Shown: positions 51,719 to 60,038, counted from the stretch's first letter. The stretch is 64,000 bases of DNA from Pseudomonas inefficax (GCF_900277125.1 NZ_OPYN01000187.1:1-64000), one strand, 5' to 3'. The notes: a model not told the origin generated them from the sequence alone. Made by a program: numbers and translations.

Positions 51719-52078
51719 TCATACCTTGGCGTCGAACAGAACACTTTTGACATCGCTCAGGCTGTGAGCGATCCGCAGGGCCTCTTCCGAGGGCAACTGG
51801 CGAATCAGTTCACCACTGTCGGTAGCGATGACTTTGACCACGATCTTGCCGGATTCTTCATCCGTGGAAAATTCCAGATTGCGCTGCGATGCCTTCAGGA
51901 ACTTTTCGATTTCCGAAACGGCATGTTTGACCTTGTCGGCATCCTGCTCCGCCTTGGGGTCTTTCTTGTCGTCTTCGGGCTTTACGTTTTCCGTCGACCG
52001 GACTACCGGTTTTTCGGCAACCTGCTCGGCCGGACGTGCGGCCGGATAAGACAGGTTCAGCTTGACGCTCATGTCCAT
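51719..52078 (-). CDS. flaG: FlaG family protein
   Basis: FlaG is a small protein that affects filament length; its mechanism is unclear. The ATG at 52078 (MDMSVKLNLSYPAARPAEQ) is preceded by GAGGTGG and gives 119 residues; the internal ATG at 52072 is also possible. The first half is polar and probably disordered. The second half, EIEKFLKASQRNLEFSTDEESGKIVVKVIATDSGELIRQLPSEEALRIA, is the conserved FlaG domain. It lies between fliC and fliD. Confidence 0.93.
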   Translation of the reverse strand: MDMSVKLNLSYPAARPAEQVAEKPVVRSTENVKPEDDKKDPKAEQDADKVKHAVSEIEKFLKASQRNLEFSTDEESGKIVVKVIATDSGELIRQLPSEEALRIAHSLSDVKSVLFDAKV

Positions 52079-52095
52079 GCCCACCACCTCGCAAT

Positions 52096-52133
52096 GAAAA
52101 GGCGGGGAAGTGCCTTACCAGCACTTCCCCGCC
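52096..52133 (-). terminator. Rho-independent terminator after fliC
   Basis: A perfect 13-base-pair stem (GGCGGGGAAGTGC/GCACTTCCCCGCC) with a 7-base loop is followed by TTTT on the minus strand, 14 bases after the fliC stop. Confidence 0.92.
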
Positions 52134-52147
52134 AGCAACCAGGCAGA

Positions 52148-52996
52148 TTAGCCCAGCAGCTTCAGTACTGCCGATGGCAGCTGGTTGGCCTGGGCCAGAA
52201 CCGAGGTGGAAGCTTGCTGCAGGGTCTGCTGCTTGGTCAGCTGGGCAGTTTCAGCAGCGAAGTCGGTGTCCTGTACGCGGCCACGAGCAGCTTCGGCGTT
52301 TTCGTTGATGTTTTGCAGGTTGTTGATGGTGCTGGTCAGACGGTTCTGCGCGGCACCCAGGTCAGCACGGTTGCTGTTGATGGTTTGCAGAGCGGCGTCG
52401 ATGGCCGAAACAGCAGCGCTGAAGTTGGATTCGGCGGCAGTGGTGTCGGAACCCTGGATGTTGATCGAGGAAGTGACGCCCAGGTCCGAAGCGGTGAACT
52501 TGGCGCTCAGGTCGATGGTGATCTGGTTGGCGGAACCGGTGTTGGAGCCAACCTGGAAGGTCATGACCGAAGCCGAACCGTCCAGCAGGTTCTTGCCGTT
52601 CAGCTGGGTGCTGTTGGCGATACGGGTCAGTTCCGAAGCCATCGACTGGAACTCTTTGTCCAGAGCGACGCGGTCGTTGGTGCTGTTCGAGTCGTTTCGG
52701 GACTGAACGGCCAGTTCACGCATACGCTGCAGGATGTTGGTCTGCTCTTGCATCGCGCCTTCAGCGGTCTGGGCGATGGAGATACCGTCGTTGGCGTTTT
52801 TGATAGCCATGGTCTGACCACGGATCTGCGAGGTCATGCGGGTAGCGATCTGCAGGCCGGCGGCGTCGTCTTTGGCGCTGTTGATTTTCAGGCCGGAGGA
52901 CAGACGGGTCATCGAGGTGCTCAGTGCATCGGAAGCACGGTTCAGGTTTTTCTGAACGCCCAGAGAGGTGGTGTTGGTGTTAACAGTCAAAGCCAT
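52148..52996 (-). CDS. fliC: Flagellin FliC
   Basis: This is the flagellar filament protein. The start at ATG 52996 (MALTVNTNTTSLGVQKNLNR) has GAGGAA upstream and gives 282 residues. The N-terminal D0/D1 helices (SGLKINSAKDDAAGLQIATRMTSQIRGQ) and C-terminal D1/D0 helices (NLQNINENAEAARGRVQDTDFAAETAQLTKQQTLQQASTSVLAQANQLPSAVLKLLG) are complete. The central variable part is only about 100 residues, so this is a short, type-b-like flagellin. It is rich in serine and threonine, which are the likely O-glycosylation sites. A sigma28 promoter lies upstream. Confidence 0.97.
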   Translation of the reverse strand: MALTVNTNTTSLGVQKNLNRASDALSTSMTRLSSGLKINSAKDDAAGLQIATRMTSQIRGQTMAIKNANDGISIAQTAEGAMQEQTNILQRMRELAVQSRNDSNSTNDRVALDKEFQSMASELTRIANSTQLNGKNLLDGSASVMTFQVGSNTGSANQITIDLSAKFTASDLGVTSSINIQGSDTTAAESNFSAAVSAIDAALQTINSNRADLGAAQNRLTSTINNLQNINENAEAARGRVQDTDFAAETAQLTKQQTLQQASTSVLAQANQLPSAVLKLLG

Positions 52997-53078
52997 GACG
53001 AATTCCTCGTTGGATTGGGTACTACGGCTTCCGGCCTTGGCAATTCGCCGGGTGTGGCACAGAGAACCTTCGTAATGT

Positions 53079-53105
53079 TTATCGTCGTCAGGGCAGTTTG
53101 CTTTA
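53079..53105 (-). promoter_or_regulatory. Sigma28 (FliA) promoter of fliC
   Basis: On the minus strand TAAA is followed after exactly 15 bases by GACGATAA. The FliA consensus is TAAA-N15-GCCGATAA, so there is one mismatch. It lies about 83 bases upstream of the fliC ATG. An in-frame extension of the fliC reading frame runs through this site and is not coding. Confidence 0.88.
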
Positions 53106-53189
53106 GGGCGATTTCTCACTTTTTTTACTGGCATCCGGCCACCCCAATGAAATCAAGGGTTTGACGCCAGAAAACCAGCATTGGAAACG

Positions 53190-53224
53190 AAAGAAGCGCA
53201 GCCTAGGACGGGCTGCGCTTCTTT
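53190..53224 (-). terminator. Rho-independent terminator after the ketoacyl synthase gene
   Basis: An 11-base-pair stem (GAAGCGCAGCC/GGCTGCGCTTC) extended by AAA/TTT closes a 7-base loop, about 20 bases after the stop. The minus strand continues CTTCTTTCGTTT. It isolates this gene from the fliC promoter. Confidence 0.88.
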
Positions 53225-53242
53225 GGACAGTACGGCACTCGG

Positions 53243-54178
53243 TCAGCCGTTGCGCTCGATGATAGCCGAGCCCCACGACAGGCCTACGCCGAAGCCACTG
53301 AGTGCTACGCGCTTGTGCGACGAGTTGAGCACGTGCTTTTCCAGCAGCAACGGAATGCTCGACGACACGGTATTGCCGGTCTCGACCATGTCCTTGACGA
53401 ACTTCTGCTTGTGCGCGCCCTCGTCGAAACGCGCGGACACGGCATCGACGATCGCCGCGCTGCCCTGGTGCAGGCAGTACAGGTCGATGTCCTCGGCGCG
53501 CAACTGGCTGGCCTCGAGCAACTGCTGCAGGTGCGCAGGCACTTTGACCAGGGCGAAGTTGTAGACCTGGCGGCCGTTCATGAAGAACTTGCCGTCGGTC
53601 GTACGCAGGTGCTCGGCGCCTGCACCATCGCTGCCGAACAGCGACTTGCCGAGCTGCCAGGCAGCGTCCTCGCCCATCCAGGTCGCGGTTGCGGCATCAC
53701 CAAACAACATGGTGGTGTTGCGGTCCTCTGGGTCGACGATCTTCGAGTAGGGGTCGGCGGTAATCAACAGGCCATTCTTCAGGCCCGCTGCCTCCATGAA
53801 GCCCTTCATCGCATACAACCCATAGACGTAGCCGGAGCAGCCCAGGGAAACATCGAACGCCGCGACATGCGTCGACAGCCCCAGCTTGTGCTGGACGATC
53901 GCCGCCGTGTGCGGCAGGCCTTCGGCATCACCATTCTGAGTGACGACGATCAGCGCATCGATGGATGCAGGGTCAAGCGAGGGATTGGCAGCGAACAGCG
54001 TCCTGGCCGCCTCGACGCACAGGTCGGAGGTTTCCTGGGTCGTATCCTTGCGCGGCAGGAAGGTCGAACCGATCTTGCCGAAGATGAAATCCTGATCCTT
54101 GCCGAATTTCGCACCCTGCGCGTAGTTATCCACGCCTTCTACAGGTACGTAACTGGCGATGCTTTTGATGCCAATCAT
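53243..54178 (-). CDS. 3-oxoacyl-ACP synthase III (FabH-like) beside the flagellin locus
   Basis: The ATG at 54178 (MIGIKSIASYVPVEGVDNYA), with GGGAAG upstream, gives 311 residues. The KAS III catalytic triad is intact: C114 in SLGCSGYVYGL, H237 in YCLHQGS and N269 in ETGNTVSSSIP. The usual FabH context HQAN is replaced by HQGS, so a non-housekeeping role is likely. Its place between fliC and a sugar operon suggests it makes an acyl group (for example a short 3-hydroxyacyl) for a flagellin sugar. Modified viosamine with such an acyl group is known in P. syringae flagellin. That role is inferred. Confidence 0.9.
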   Translation of the reverse strand: MIGIKSIASYVPVEGVDNYAQGAKFGKDQDFIFGKIGSTFLPRKDTTQETSDLCVEAARTLFAANPSLDPASIDALIVVTQNGDAEGLPHTAAIVQHKLGLSTHVAAFDVSLGCSGYVYGLYAMKGFMEAAGLKNGLLITADPYSKIVDPEDRNTTMLFGDAATATWMGEDAAWQLGKSLFGSDGAGAEHLRTTDGKFFMNGRQVYNFALVKVPAHLQQLLEASQLRAEDIDLYCLHQGSAAIVDAVSARFDEGAHKQKFVKDMVETGNTVSSSIPLLLEKHVLNSSHKRVALSGFGVGLSWGSAIIERNG

Positions 54179-54275
54179 TGTGGCTTCCCGATGGAAATGG
54201 CAAAAATTCGCAGGTGCCGCGACCGTGAATGCAAAAGCTGCATTCCTCGCTGACGGGACTACCCACAGACTCAAT

Positions 54276-54304
54276 AGATTAAAGATGCACGTTTCGACTG
54301 CCAA
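54276..54304 (-). promoter_or_regulatory. Candidate sigma70 promoter of the ketoacyl synthase gene
   Basis: On the minus strand TTGGCA (5/6 match to TTGACA) and TAATCT (weak -10) are spaced 17 bases apart, about 100 bases upstream of the start codon. Confidence 0.35.
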
Positions 54305-54349
54305 GTCACGACTATACCGACAATCCGCCAAATGCTGATGGCGAACTGT

Positions 54350-54365
54350 TGGCCAGTTTCTTGCT
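54350..54365 (+). promoter_or_regulatory. Sigma54 promoter of the flagellin glycosylation operon
   Basis: TGGCCAGTTTCTTGCT fits TGGCAC-N5-TTGCW with invariant GG and GC in place and two mismatches. It lies about 120 bases upstream of the first gene of the operon. Confidence 0.7.
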
Positions 54366-54485
54366 AATCGACCTGTATCAATGCCTTCGCTGTCGTTTAA
54401 CTGACGCGGCAGCGGTTCGATCGACGCTATCGGATATCCGCCGTCAAGCGGGGCAGCCCCATTGTCAGCGCGAGCACCGTCTCAT

Positions 54486-55604
54486 ATGGCCAAGCCTATC
54501 ACCGTCACCAGCCCCCTGATGCCGCCCCTGGAGTCCTTTCTGCCTTATCTGGAGCAGATCTGGGAAAGCCGGTTTCTGACCAACTGCGGTCAGTTTCACC
54601 AGCAACTGGAGCAAGCGCTGGCTGAGCACCTTGGGGTCAAGTACATCTCGCTGTTTTCCAACGGCACGCTGGCGCTGGTCACCGCGCTGCAGGCATTGCG
54701 CATAACCGGCGAAGTAATCACCACGCCGTACTCGTTCGTCGCCACCGCCCATTCGCTGCTGTGGAACAGCCTGAAACCCGTGTTCGTCGATATCGACCCG
54801 CACAGCAACAACCTCGACCCGCAACGGATTGTAGAGGCCATCACACCGGCGACCACTGCAATCATGCCGGTGCATTGCTATGGCATCCCCTGCGACGTGG
54901 AAGGCATCCAGTCGGTGGCCGACACCTATGGCTTGAAGGTCATCTACGACGCGGCCCATTCGTTTGGCGTGCGCCTCGGCGGGCAGAGCCTGCTCAACCA
55001 TGGCGACGTTTCGGTCCTGAGTTTCCACGCCACCAAGGTCTTCAACACGTTCGAGGGCGGTGCGATCGTCTGCCAGGACGAGAAGACCAAGCGGCGCATC
55101 GATTATTTGAAGAATTTCGGTTTCGCCGACGAAGTCACGGTCATAGCACCGGGCATCAACGGCAAGATGAATGAACTGCAGGCGGCCTTCGGCCTGCTGC
55201 AGCTGCGCCATATAGATGATGCGCTAGCCCGGCGCCGCACCATCTACGAACGCTACTACGATCGCCTGGCAGCGGTGCCAGGCATCAGCCTGATGAGCCC
55301 GCCCGCCAATGTCGAATGGAACTACGCCTACTGCCCGATCATGGTCGATGGCGAGCGCTTCGGTATCAGCCGCGACGAACTGTACGAGCGCTTCCGCGCC
55401 GTCGACATTCTGGTCCGTCGCTACTTCTACCCGCTGATCTGCGAGTTCCCCATGTACCGCGGGCTGGAAAGCGCCAACCTGGACAAGCTGCGCATTGCTC
55501 AGCAAGTCTCGCGTCAGGTGCTGTGCCTGCCGATCTACCCCGACCTGGACGTCGCGACCCAGGATCGCATCCTGTCCATCATCATCGAAGGACAGGGTGC
55601 CTGA
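54486..55604 (+). CDS. DegT/DnrJ/EryC1 sugar aminotransferase (VioA-like)
   Basis: This is a PLP-dependent aminotransferase of nucleotide-sugar 4- or 3-keto groups. The ATG at 54486 (MAKPITVTSPLMPPLESFLP) gives 372 residues; a TTG 24 bases upstream is less likely. D155 in YDAAHSFGVRLGG and the PLP lysine K184 in SFHATKVFNTFEGGAI are present, as is the SNGTLALVTAL cofactor loop. The family includes VioA, which makes dTDP-viosamine for Pseudomonas flagellin. The exact substrate cannot be read from the sequence. It opens the sigma54-linked operon. Confidence 0.9.
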   Translation: MAKPITVTSPLMPPLESFLPYLEQIWESRFLTNCGQFHQQLEQALAEHLGVKYISLFSNGTLALVTALQALRITGEVITTPYSFVATAHSLLWNSLKPVFVDIDPHSNNLDPQRIVEAITPATTAIMPVHCYGIPCDVEGIQSVADTYGLKVIYDAAHSFGVRLGGQSLLNHGDVSVLSFHATKVFNTFEGGAIVCQDEKTKRRIDYLKNFGFADEVTVIAPGINGKMNELQAAFGLLQLRHIDDALARRRTIYERYYDRLAAVPGISLMSPPANVEWNYAYCPIMVDGERFGISRDELYERFRAVDILVRRYFYPLICEFPMYRGLESANLDKLRIAQQVSRQVLCLPIYPDLDVATQDRILSIIIEGQGA

Positions 55605-55607
55605 GCA

Positions 55608-56876
55608 ATGGCCGTCAATGTATTGGTTTTTCCCTGCGGTTCGGAAAATGCTTCAGAGATACACCAGGCGCTAATGCACTCCATCCACGTCAGGTTGTTC
55701 GGTGCCTCCAGCGTCGACGACCATGGCCGCCAGCTTTTCGACACCTACAACGGCAACCTGCCGCGCATCGATGATGAGCACTTCGATCAGGCATTTGCCG
55801 CCCTGCTCGATGAGTGGCAGATCGATCTGGTGTTTGCCACGCATGACACCGTCCAGGCCTACCTCAGCGAACGCGTCGACCGCTTCGGTGTGGCACTGGT
55901 CAATGGCGACCCGGAAACCTGCGCGCTCGCCCGGCGCAAGTCATCGACCTACGCAGCGTTCGCCGACCAGCCTTGGGTACCTGCCGTCTACGCAAGCCCG
56001 GAAGACGTTGAGCAGTGGCCAGCAGTGGTAAAGCCGGACCTCGGCCAGGGCGGCCAGGGGTTCGAGCGGGTAGCCGACGCGCAAGAAGCACGCGCGGCAC
56101 TCCAGCGAACTCACCTGCCGTTGCTGGTCGAGTACCTTCCCGGCGAGGAAATCACGGTTGACTGCTTCAGCGACTTCCAGCACGAACTGCGCTGGGTGGG
56201 GCCACGCAACCGCGAACGGGTGCGTGCCGGTATTTCCATGCGCAGCACCTTCCCTGCCCCGGACCCGGCCATAGTGGCCATCGCTGCAACGCTGAACGAG
56301 CGCCTGCGCCTTCGCGGCCCCTGGTTTTTCCAGCTCAAGCGCGACCGCCAGCAACGCTGGAAGCTACTGGAAATCAGTTGCCGGGTGGCAGGCTCGATGG
56401 TGGCCCAGCGCGCCCTCGGTGTGAACCTGCCACTGATGGCTATCCATGACCACCTGCAACGCCGCATCACGCCCCTGCCGCAAACGGCAGTCAGCCTGAT
56501 CGAACGGCGCATCCTCACCGTCGCGCAACTGGACTGGGCCTTCGACACGGTCTACATCGACTTCGACGAAACCGTCATCCGCGACGGCCGCGCCATACCT
56601 TCGACGCTGCACTTCCTCTATCGCATGCAGTGCAAGGGCAAGCGCCTGGTCCTGCTCACCCGCCATGCGAGCGACCCACGCGACACCCTGCGCAAGGCCC
56701 GCATTGCCGTCGAACTGTTCGACGAGATCATTCATATCACCGACGGTCGAGCGAAATCCGAATTCGTTCGCGGCCATTCGATCTTCATTGACAACCATTT
56801 CCCCGAGCGCCTGGATGTCGCCACCCATTGCGCCATACCCGTCTTCGATGTTGATGCTCTGGAGTTTCTTTCGTGA
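55608..56876 (+). CDS. ATP-grasp ligase fused to a HAD-like phosphatase domain
   Basis: This 422-residue protein has two parts. Residues about 1-300 form an ATP-grasp fold with a pre-ATP domain (VNVLVFPCGSENASEIHQAL), the glycine loop AVVKPDLGQGGQGFERV, LVEYLPGEEITVDCFSD and the metal-binding LLEISCRVAGSM. Residues about 312-420 look like a HAD domain with D318-F-D320-E-T in VYIDFDETVI, LVLLTRHASDP and FIDNHFPER. ATP-grasp enzymes form amide or ester bonds via acyl phosphates. Here one might attach an acyl or amino-acid group to an amino sugar. It begins 3 bases after the aminotransferase gene. Confidence 0.85.
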   Translation: MAVNVLVFPCGSENASEIHQALMHSIHVRLFGASSVDDHGRQLFDTYNGNLPRIDDEHFDQAFAALLDEWQIDLVFATHDTVQAYLSERVDRFGVALVNGDPETCALARRKSSTYAAFADQPWVPAVYASPEDVEQWPAVVKPDLGQGGQGFERVADAQEARAALQRTHLPLLVEYLPGEEITVDCFSDFQHELRWVGPRNRERVRAGISMRSTFPAPDPAIVAIAATLNERLRLRGPWFFQLKRDRQQRWKLLEISCRVAGSMVAQRALGVNLPLMAIHDHLQRRITPLPQTAVSLIERRILTVAQLDWAFDTVYIDFDETVIRDGRAIPSTLHFLYRMQCKGKRLVLLTRHASDPRDTLRKARIAVELFDEIIHITDGRAKSEFVRGHSIFIDNHFPERLDVATHCAIPVFDVDALEFLS

Positions 56877-57634
56877 AAACCGTCAAGTCCGACCATAACC
56901 GCCGCCTGGTCATGCGCCACCTGCGAGACACCTGGATCAAGCCGCTGGACAAGGATTTTCCGCATTCGGCACTTATTTCCCGGGCCACCTATTCGCCCTG
57001 GTATGCCGATGCCGCGTTCATGGAGGTGTTCGAACGCATCCAGGGCCTGACCTTGGTCGACATCTACCGCTGCCACGAGCTGTGGGACCTGCTTCGGCAA
57101 ACCGCCAAGGTTGCCGGCGACGTCATCGAAGTCGGCGTATGGAAAGGCGGCACCGGGCTGCTCGCCGCCAAGCGCCTGGCGCAACTTGAAAGCAACAAGC
57201 ATCTGCTGCTCTGCGACACCTTCTGCGGCGTGGTGAAAGCTGGCGCCAACGACACGCTTTACCAGGGCGGCGAGCACGCCGACACCAGCCTGGAGGGCGT
57301 GGCCGCACTGCTCGAAGGTGAGCACTTGAAGGACCGCGTCACCCTGCTGCAAGGGATCTTCCCGGAGCAGACCGGCAGCGAAGCCGAAGGGCGTCTCTTC
57401 TCTTTCTGCCATATCGATGTGGACACCTACCAATCGGCCAAGGACATCGTCGAATGGGTTACACCGCGCCTGAACAGGCACGGCGTCATCGTTTTCGACG
57501 ACTACGGGTTCTGGGGCTGCGAAGGCGTGGCCAGGCTGGTGGAAGACCTGGCTGACCACCCGGAGTACTTCCTGTTGCGAAACCTCAATGGCCACGCCGT
57601 CATGCTCAAGCTGACCGAGGCAAGCCATGTTTGA
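56873..57634 (+). CDS. TylF/MycF-like SAM-dependent methyltransferase
   Basis: The 253-residue protein resembles macrocin O-methyltransferase (TylF) family enzymes, which methylate sugar hydroxyls. SAM motif I is VIEVGVWKGGTGLLAAK (E86-G94); the metal/catalytic aspartates are in FCHIDVDTYQSAKDI and VIVFDDYGFWGCEG. The GTG start overlaps the preceding stop by 4 bases (GTGA), so it is coupled to the ATP-grasp gene. It probably methylates the glycan sugar. Confidence 0.88.
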   Translation: MKTVKSDHNRRLVMRHLRDTWIKPLDKDFPHSALISRATYSPWYADAAFMEVFERIQGLTLVDIYRCHELWDLLRQTAKVAGDVIEVGVWKGGTGLLAAKRLAQLESNKHLLLCDTFCGVVKAGANDTLYQGGEHADTSLEGVAALLEGEHLKDRVTLLQGIFPEQTGSEAEGRLFSFCHIDVDTYQSAKDIVEWVTPRLNRHGVIVFDDYGFWGCEGVARLVEDLADHPEYFLLRNLNGHAVMLKLTEASHV

Positions 57635-58331
57635 GCTGCTGGATGCCGAACGCTTCCCGGCCCATTACCAGACCCTCGAAACGCGGAAAGTGAAACAACT
57701 TTTCGAGCACTGGAAATCTGGCAGCGCAGTACCTGTTTCGGTCCTGGACTACGGCATGGGCCATGGCAAGTACTTGCGCATGTTCCGTGAGCTGGGGTTG
57801 CAAGCCACCGGCGTGGATATCAATCCGCAATACATTGAACAAGCCAGGGCCGACGGCTTTGAAGCCTTGCACGAGTCCGAACTGGAAGCGTTGGGCAAGC
57901 GTTTCGATGTTATTTTCCTCAGCCACCTGATCGAACACCTGGACCCCAACCAACTGCTGCACCTGCTCGACCGCCTGATCGCCCTGCTCGCACCGCAGGG
58001 CCGGCTGGTCATGATCAGCCCGGTCCTGGGCGAACGCTTCTTTCACGATTTCTCCCACGTGCGCCCCTATTACCCGCAGAGCATCCGGCATGCCTTCGGG
58101 CAGTCCAGTTCGCCGCTGTCGTTCGGCGCGCATGAGCGCATCGTGCTCAAGGACATTCACTTTTTCCGCGACCCTTGGCGCACGCGCTTGTGGCGTTCCT
58201 TCTACATACAGGAAACCCCGCTCTCCCCGTTCACCCGTGCGCTGAACAAAGGCTTCGACCTCGCCTGGCGGCTTTCCGACGGCCAACTGGGCGCTACCAG
58301 TTCCTGGCTGGGGGTCTACCACACGTGCTGA
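57627..58331 (+). CDS. Class I SAM-dependent methyltransferase
   Basis: The 234-residue protein has a methyltransferase core with motif I VLDYGMGHGKYLRMF (D41-G47), a DINPQYIEQAR second strand, and VIFLSHLIEHLDPNQL. It is of the UbiE/COQ5-like Methyltransf_11/23 type. It overlaps the TylF-like gene by 8 bases. The substrate is unknown; the setting suggests a second methylation of the flagellin glycan. Confidence 0.87.
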   Translation: MFELLDAERFPAHYQTLETRKVKQLFEHWKSGSAVPVSVLDYGMGHGKYLRMFRELGLQATGVDINPQYIEQARADGFEALHESELEALGKRFDVIFLSHLIEHLDPNQLLHLLDRLIALLAPQGRLVMISPVLGERFFHDFSHVRPYYPQSIRHAFGQSSSPLSFGAHERIVLKDIHFFRDPWRTRLWRSFYIQETPLSPFTRALNKGFDLAWRLSDGQLGATSSWLGVYHTC

Positions 58332-59065
58332 CGACCGTCTCTCGCACGGGCCAGCCGCAAGGCAAGCGGGTAGTGCTCATGCAGCCCTATTTCCTGCCGT
58401 ATCTGGGCTACTACCAGCTGCTGGGTGCAGCAGACCTGTTCATCAGCTACGACACCGCCCAGTTCATCAAGAACGGCTGGATCGAGCGCAACCGCTACCT
58501 GCTCGATGGCGAGCCAAAGTGGTTCGGCATCGCCCTGGAGAAAAGCAGCCACAAGCTGCCAATTCATGACAAACGGATCAGCCAGGGCTTTCACTACCAG
58601 CACGTGCTTGAAAAGCTCAAGCACGCCTACCGCACAGCACCGTATGTACACCAGGTGCTGCCATGGCTGGCGCAATTGCTTGAACAGCCGGCATCCAGCA
58701 TTGCCGAACTCAACTTAAGGGCACTGCGGGAAAGCTGTGCCTTGATCGGGCTCGACACCCCGATCATCGCTGCCAGCGACCTTCCTTCTGGCGCGGGCGT
58801 CGGTGGCCAGGCGAGAGTGCTTGAACTGATGGCGGCCACAGGCGCCACCCACTACCTGAACCCGGCCGCAGGCGCTTTTCTGTACGAAGCCGGGGAATTC
58901 GCCAAAGCCGGTATCGAGCTGGAACTGCTGCACGCCGAGCTATCGCCCTACCCTCAGCAAGGGTCAGATTTCGTGCCAGGTTTGTCGCTGCTCGATGCGC
59001 TGATGTTCAACCCGCCCGAAGTGGTCGGCGATTGGGCCAGACGAGGGAGGGTCGTACATGCCTGA
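58325..59065 (+). CDS. WbqC family protein
   Basis: The protein has the WbqC family opening VVLMQPYFLPYLGYYQLLGAADLFISYDTAQFIKNGWIERNRY and the GIDTPIIAAS-like, GATHYLNPAAGAFLYEA segments. The likely start is the GTG at 58325, giving 246 residues and overlapping the previous stop by 7 bases; no good ATG precedes the conserved region. WbqC family genes occur in O-antigen and flagellin-sugar clusters. A role in N-acylation or amide formation of amino sugars has been suggested for the family but is not settled. Confidence 0.85.
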   Translation: MLTTVSRTGQPQGKRVVLMQPYFLPYLGYYQLLGAADLFISYDTAQFIKNGWIERNRYLLDGEPKWFGIALEKSSHKLPIHDKRISQGFHYQHVLEKLKHAYRTAPYVHQVLPWLAQLLEQPASSIAELNLRALRESCALIGLDTPIIAASDLPSGAGVGGQARVLELMAATGATHYLNPAAGAFLYEAGEFAKAGIELELLHAELSPYPQQGSDFVPGLSLLDALMFNPPEVVGDWARRGRVVHA

Positions 59066-60038
59066 CGCTATTGGCGGCTACTTCGAACTGGAGCTGCGCC
59101 AGGGCTACAGCCCGTATCCTCAGGCATTGAGCTTCAACTCCGCGCGCTCCGCGCTCAAGGCCCTGTTGTGCAACATGGGTACACTGCGCCTGCACCTGCC
59201 CCATTACATTTGCCATGCAGTACCTGACGCCGCGCACGCCGTCGGCGTGGACGTAGCTCGCTATGCAGTCAACCTGCAGCTGGAACTGGAACAACTGCCG
59301 ACACTGCAACCTGGCGAGCTGTTGCTGTACGTGAACTATTTCGGCTTGAAGGACCGCTACATCAGCGATGTACTGGCACCGCATTACCGTGACCGACTGG
59401 TGGTCGACAACTCGCAAGGGTTGTTCAGCACGCCGCTGCCCGGCATCAAGACCCTCTATTCACCGCGCAAGTTCGTCGGTGTGCCCGACGGCGGTTGGCT
59501 GGCCAACGCCCTGCCCGGCGACTGGCAGTTACCGCAAAGCCAGTCGATGACGCATTTCGGTGCCCTGCTGGGGCGACTCGAAGGCGCGCCTGAGCAGCAT
59601 TACGCGGCGTTCCAGAACGTTGAAACGGCGCTTGATCGCGCCCCTGTCGCCGCCATGTCGGACAGCACACGGCGGGTGCTCGACAGCCTGGATTATCCCT
59701 CGATCAGCGCCCGCCGCGAGGCCAACCTGGCCTTGCTGGGGCAATTGCTGGGCTCGCGCAACCTGCTGGATATCCAGCCAGAAAAGCCGACAGCAGCGCT
59801 CTGCTACCCGTTGCTCCTGGGTACCCCGAAGCAGGCCCAGGCCATCCGCCAACGCCTGCTGGCCGAGAGGATTTTCATCCCTTGCTACTGGCAGGAAGTG
59901 ATTGGCGAGCCGCACAGCCCGACCGTAGAAAGGCAACTGGCGAGCTGCCTGCTGCCGCTGCCGATCGACCAACGCTACGACGCAACGCACATGGAACGGC
60001 TCGCTGATCGCGTGAGCACTTTCCTGGCCGCAACCTGA
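59058..60038 (+). CDS. Second DegT-like PLP protein, short form
   Basis: The 326-residue protein is a shorter, diverged member of the DegT/aminotransferase fold. D117 in RLVVDNSQGLFS and K138 in LYSPRKFVGVPDGGWLA sit where PLP-binding residues are expected, so it may still bind cofactor. It lacks the close similarity to classical sugar aminotransferases shown by the first operon gene. It overlaps the WbqC gene by 8 bases. Function unknown; it could be a second transaminase or a PLP-dependent enzyme acting on the acyl donor. Confidence 0.75.
   Translation: MPDAIGGYFELELRQGYSPYPQALSFNSARSALKALLCNMGTLRLHLPHYICHAVPDAAHAVGVDVARYAVNLQLELEQLPTLQPGELLLYVNYFGLKDRYISDVLAPHYRDRLVVDNSQGLFSTPLPGIKTLYSPRKFVGVPDGGWLANALPGDWQLPQSQSMTHFGALLGRLEGAPEQHYAAFQNVETALDRAPVAAMSDSTRRVLDSLDYPSISARREANLALLGQLLGSRNLLDIQPEKPTAALCYPLLLGTPKQAQAIRQRLLAERIFIPCYWQEVIGEPHSPTVERQLASCLLPLPIDQRYDATHMERLADRVSTFLAAT

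Larger units (their letters stand above)
54179..54485. other. Divergent intergenic region between the ketoacyl synthase gene and the glycosylation operon
   Basis: This 307-base stretch has no credible gene. It holds a candidate sigma70-like promoter for the minus-strand gene and a good sigma54 match for the plus-strand operon. It looks more A/T-rich than the flanking genes; no repeat was seen. Confidence 0.7.

Noticed and set aside
52997..53134. In-frame N-terminal extension of fliC
   Set aside because: It crosses the sigma28 promoter; the family start MALTVNTN has a good ribosome site at 52996.
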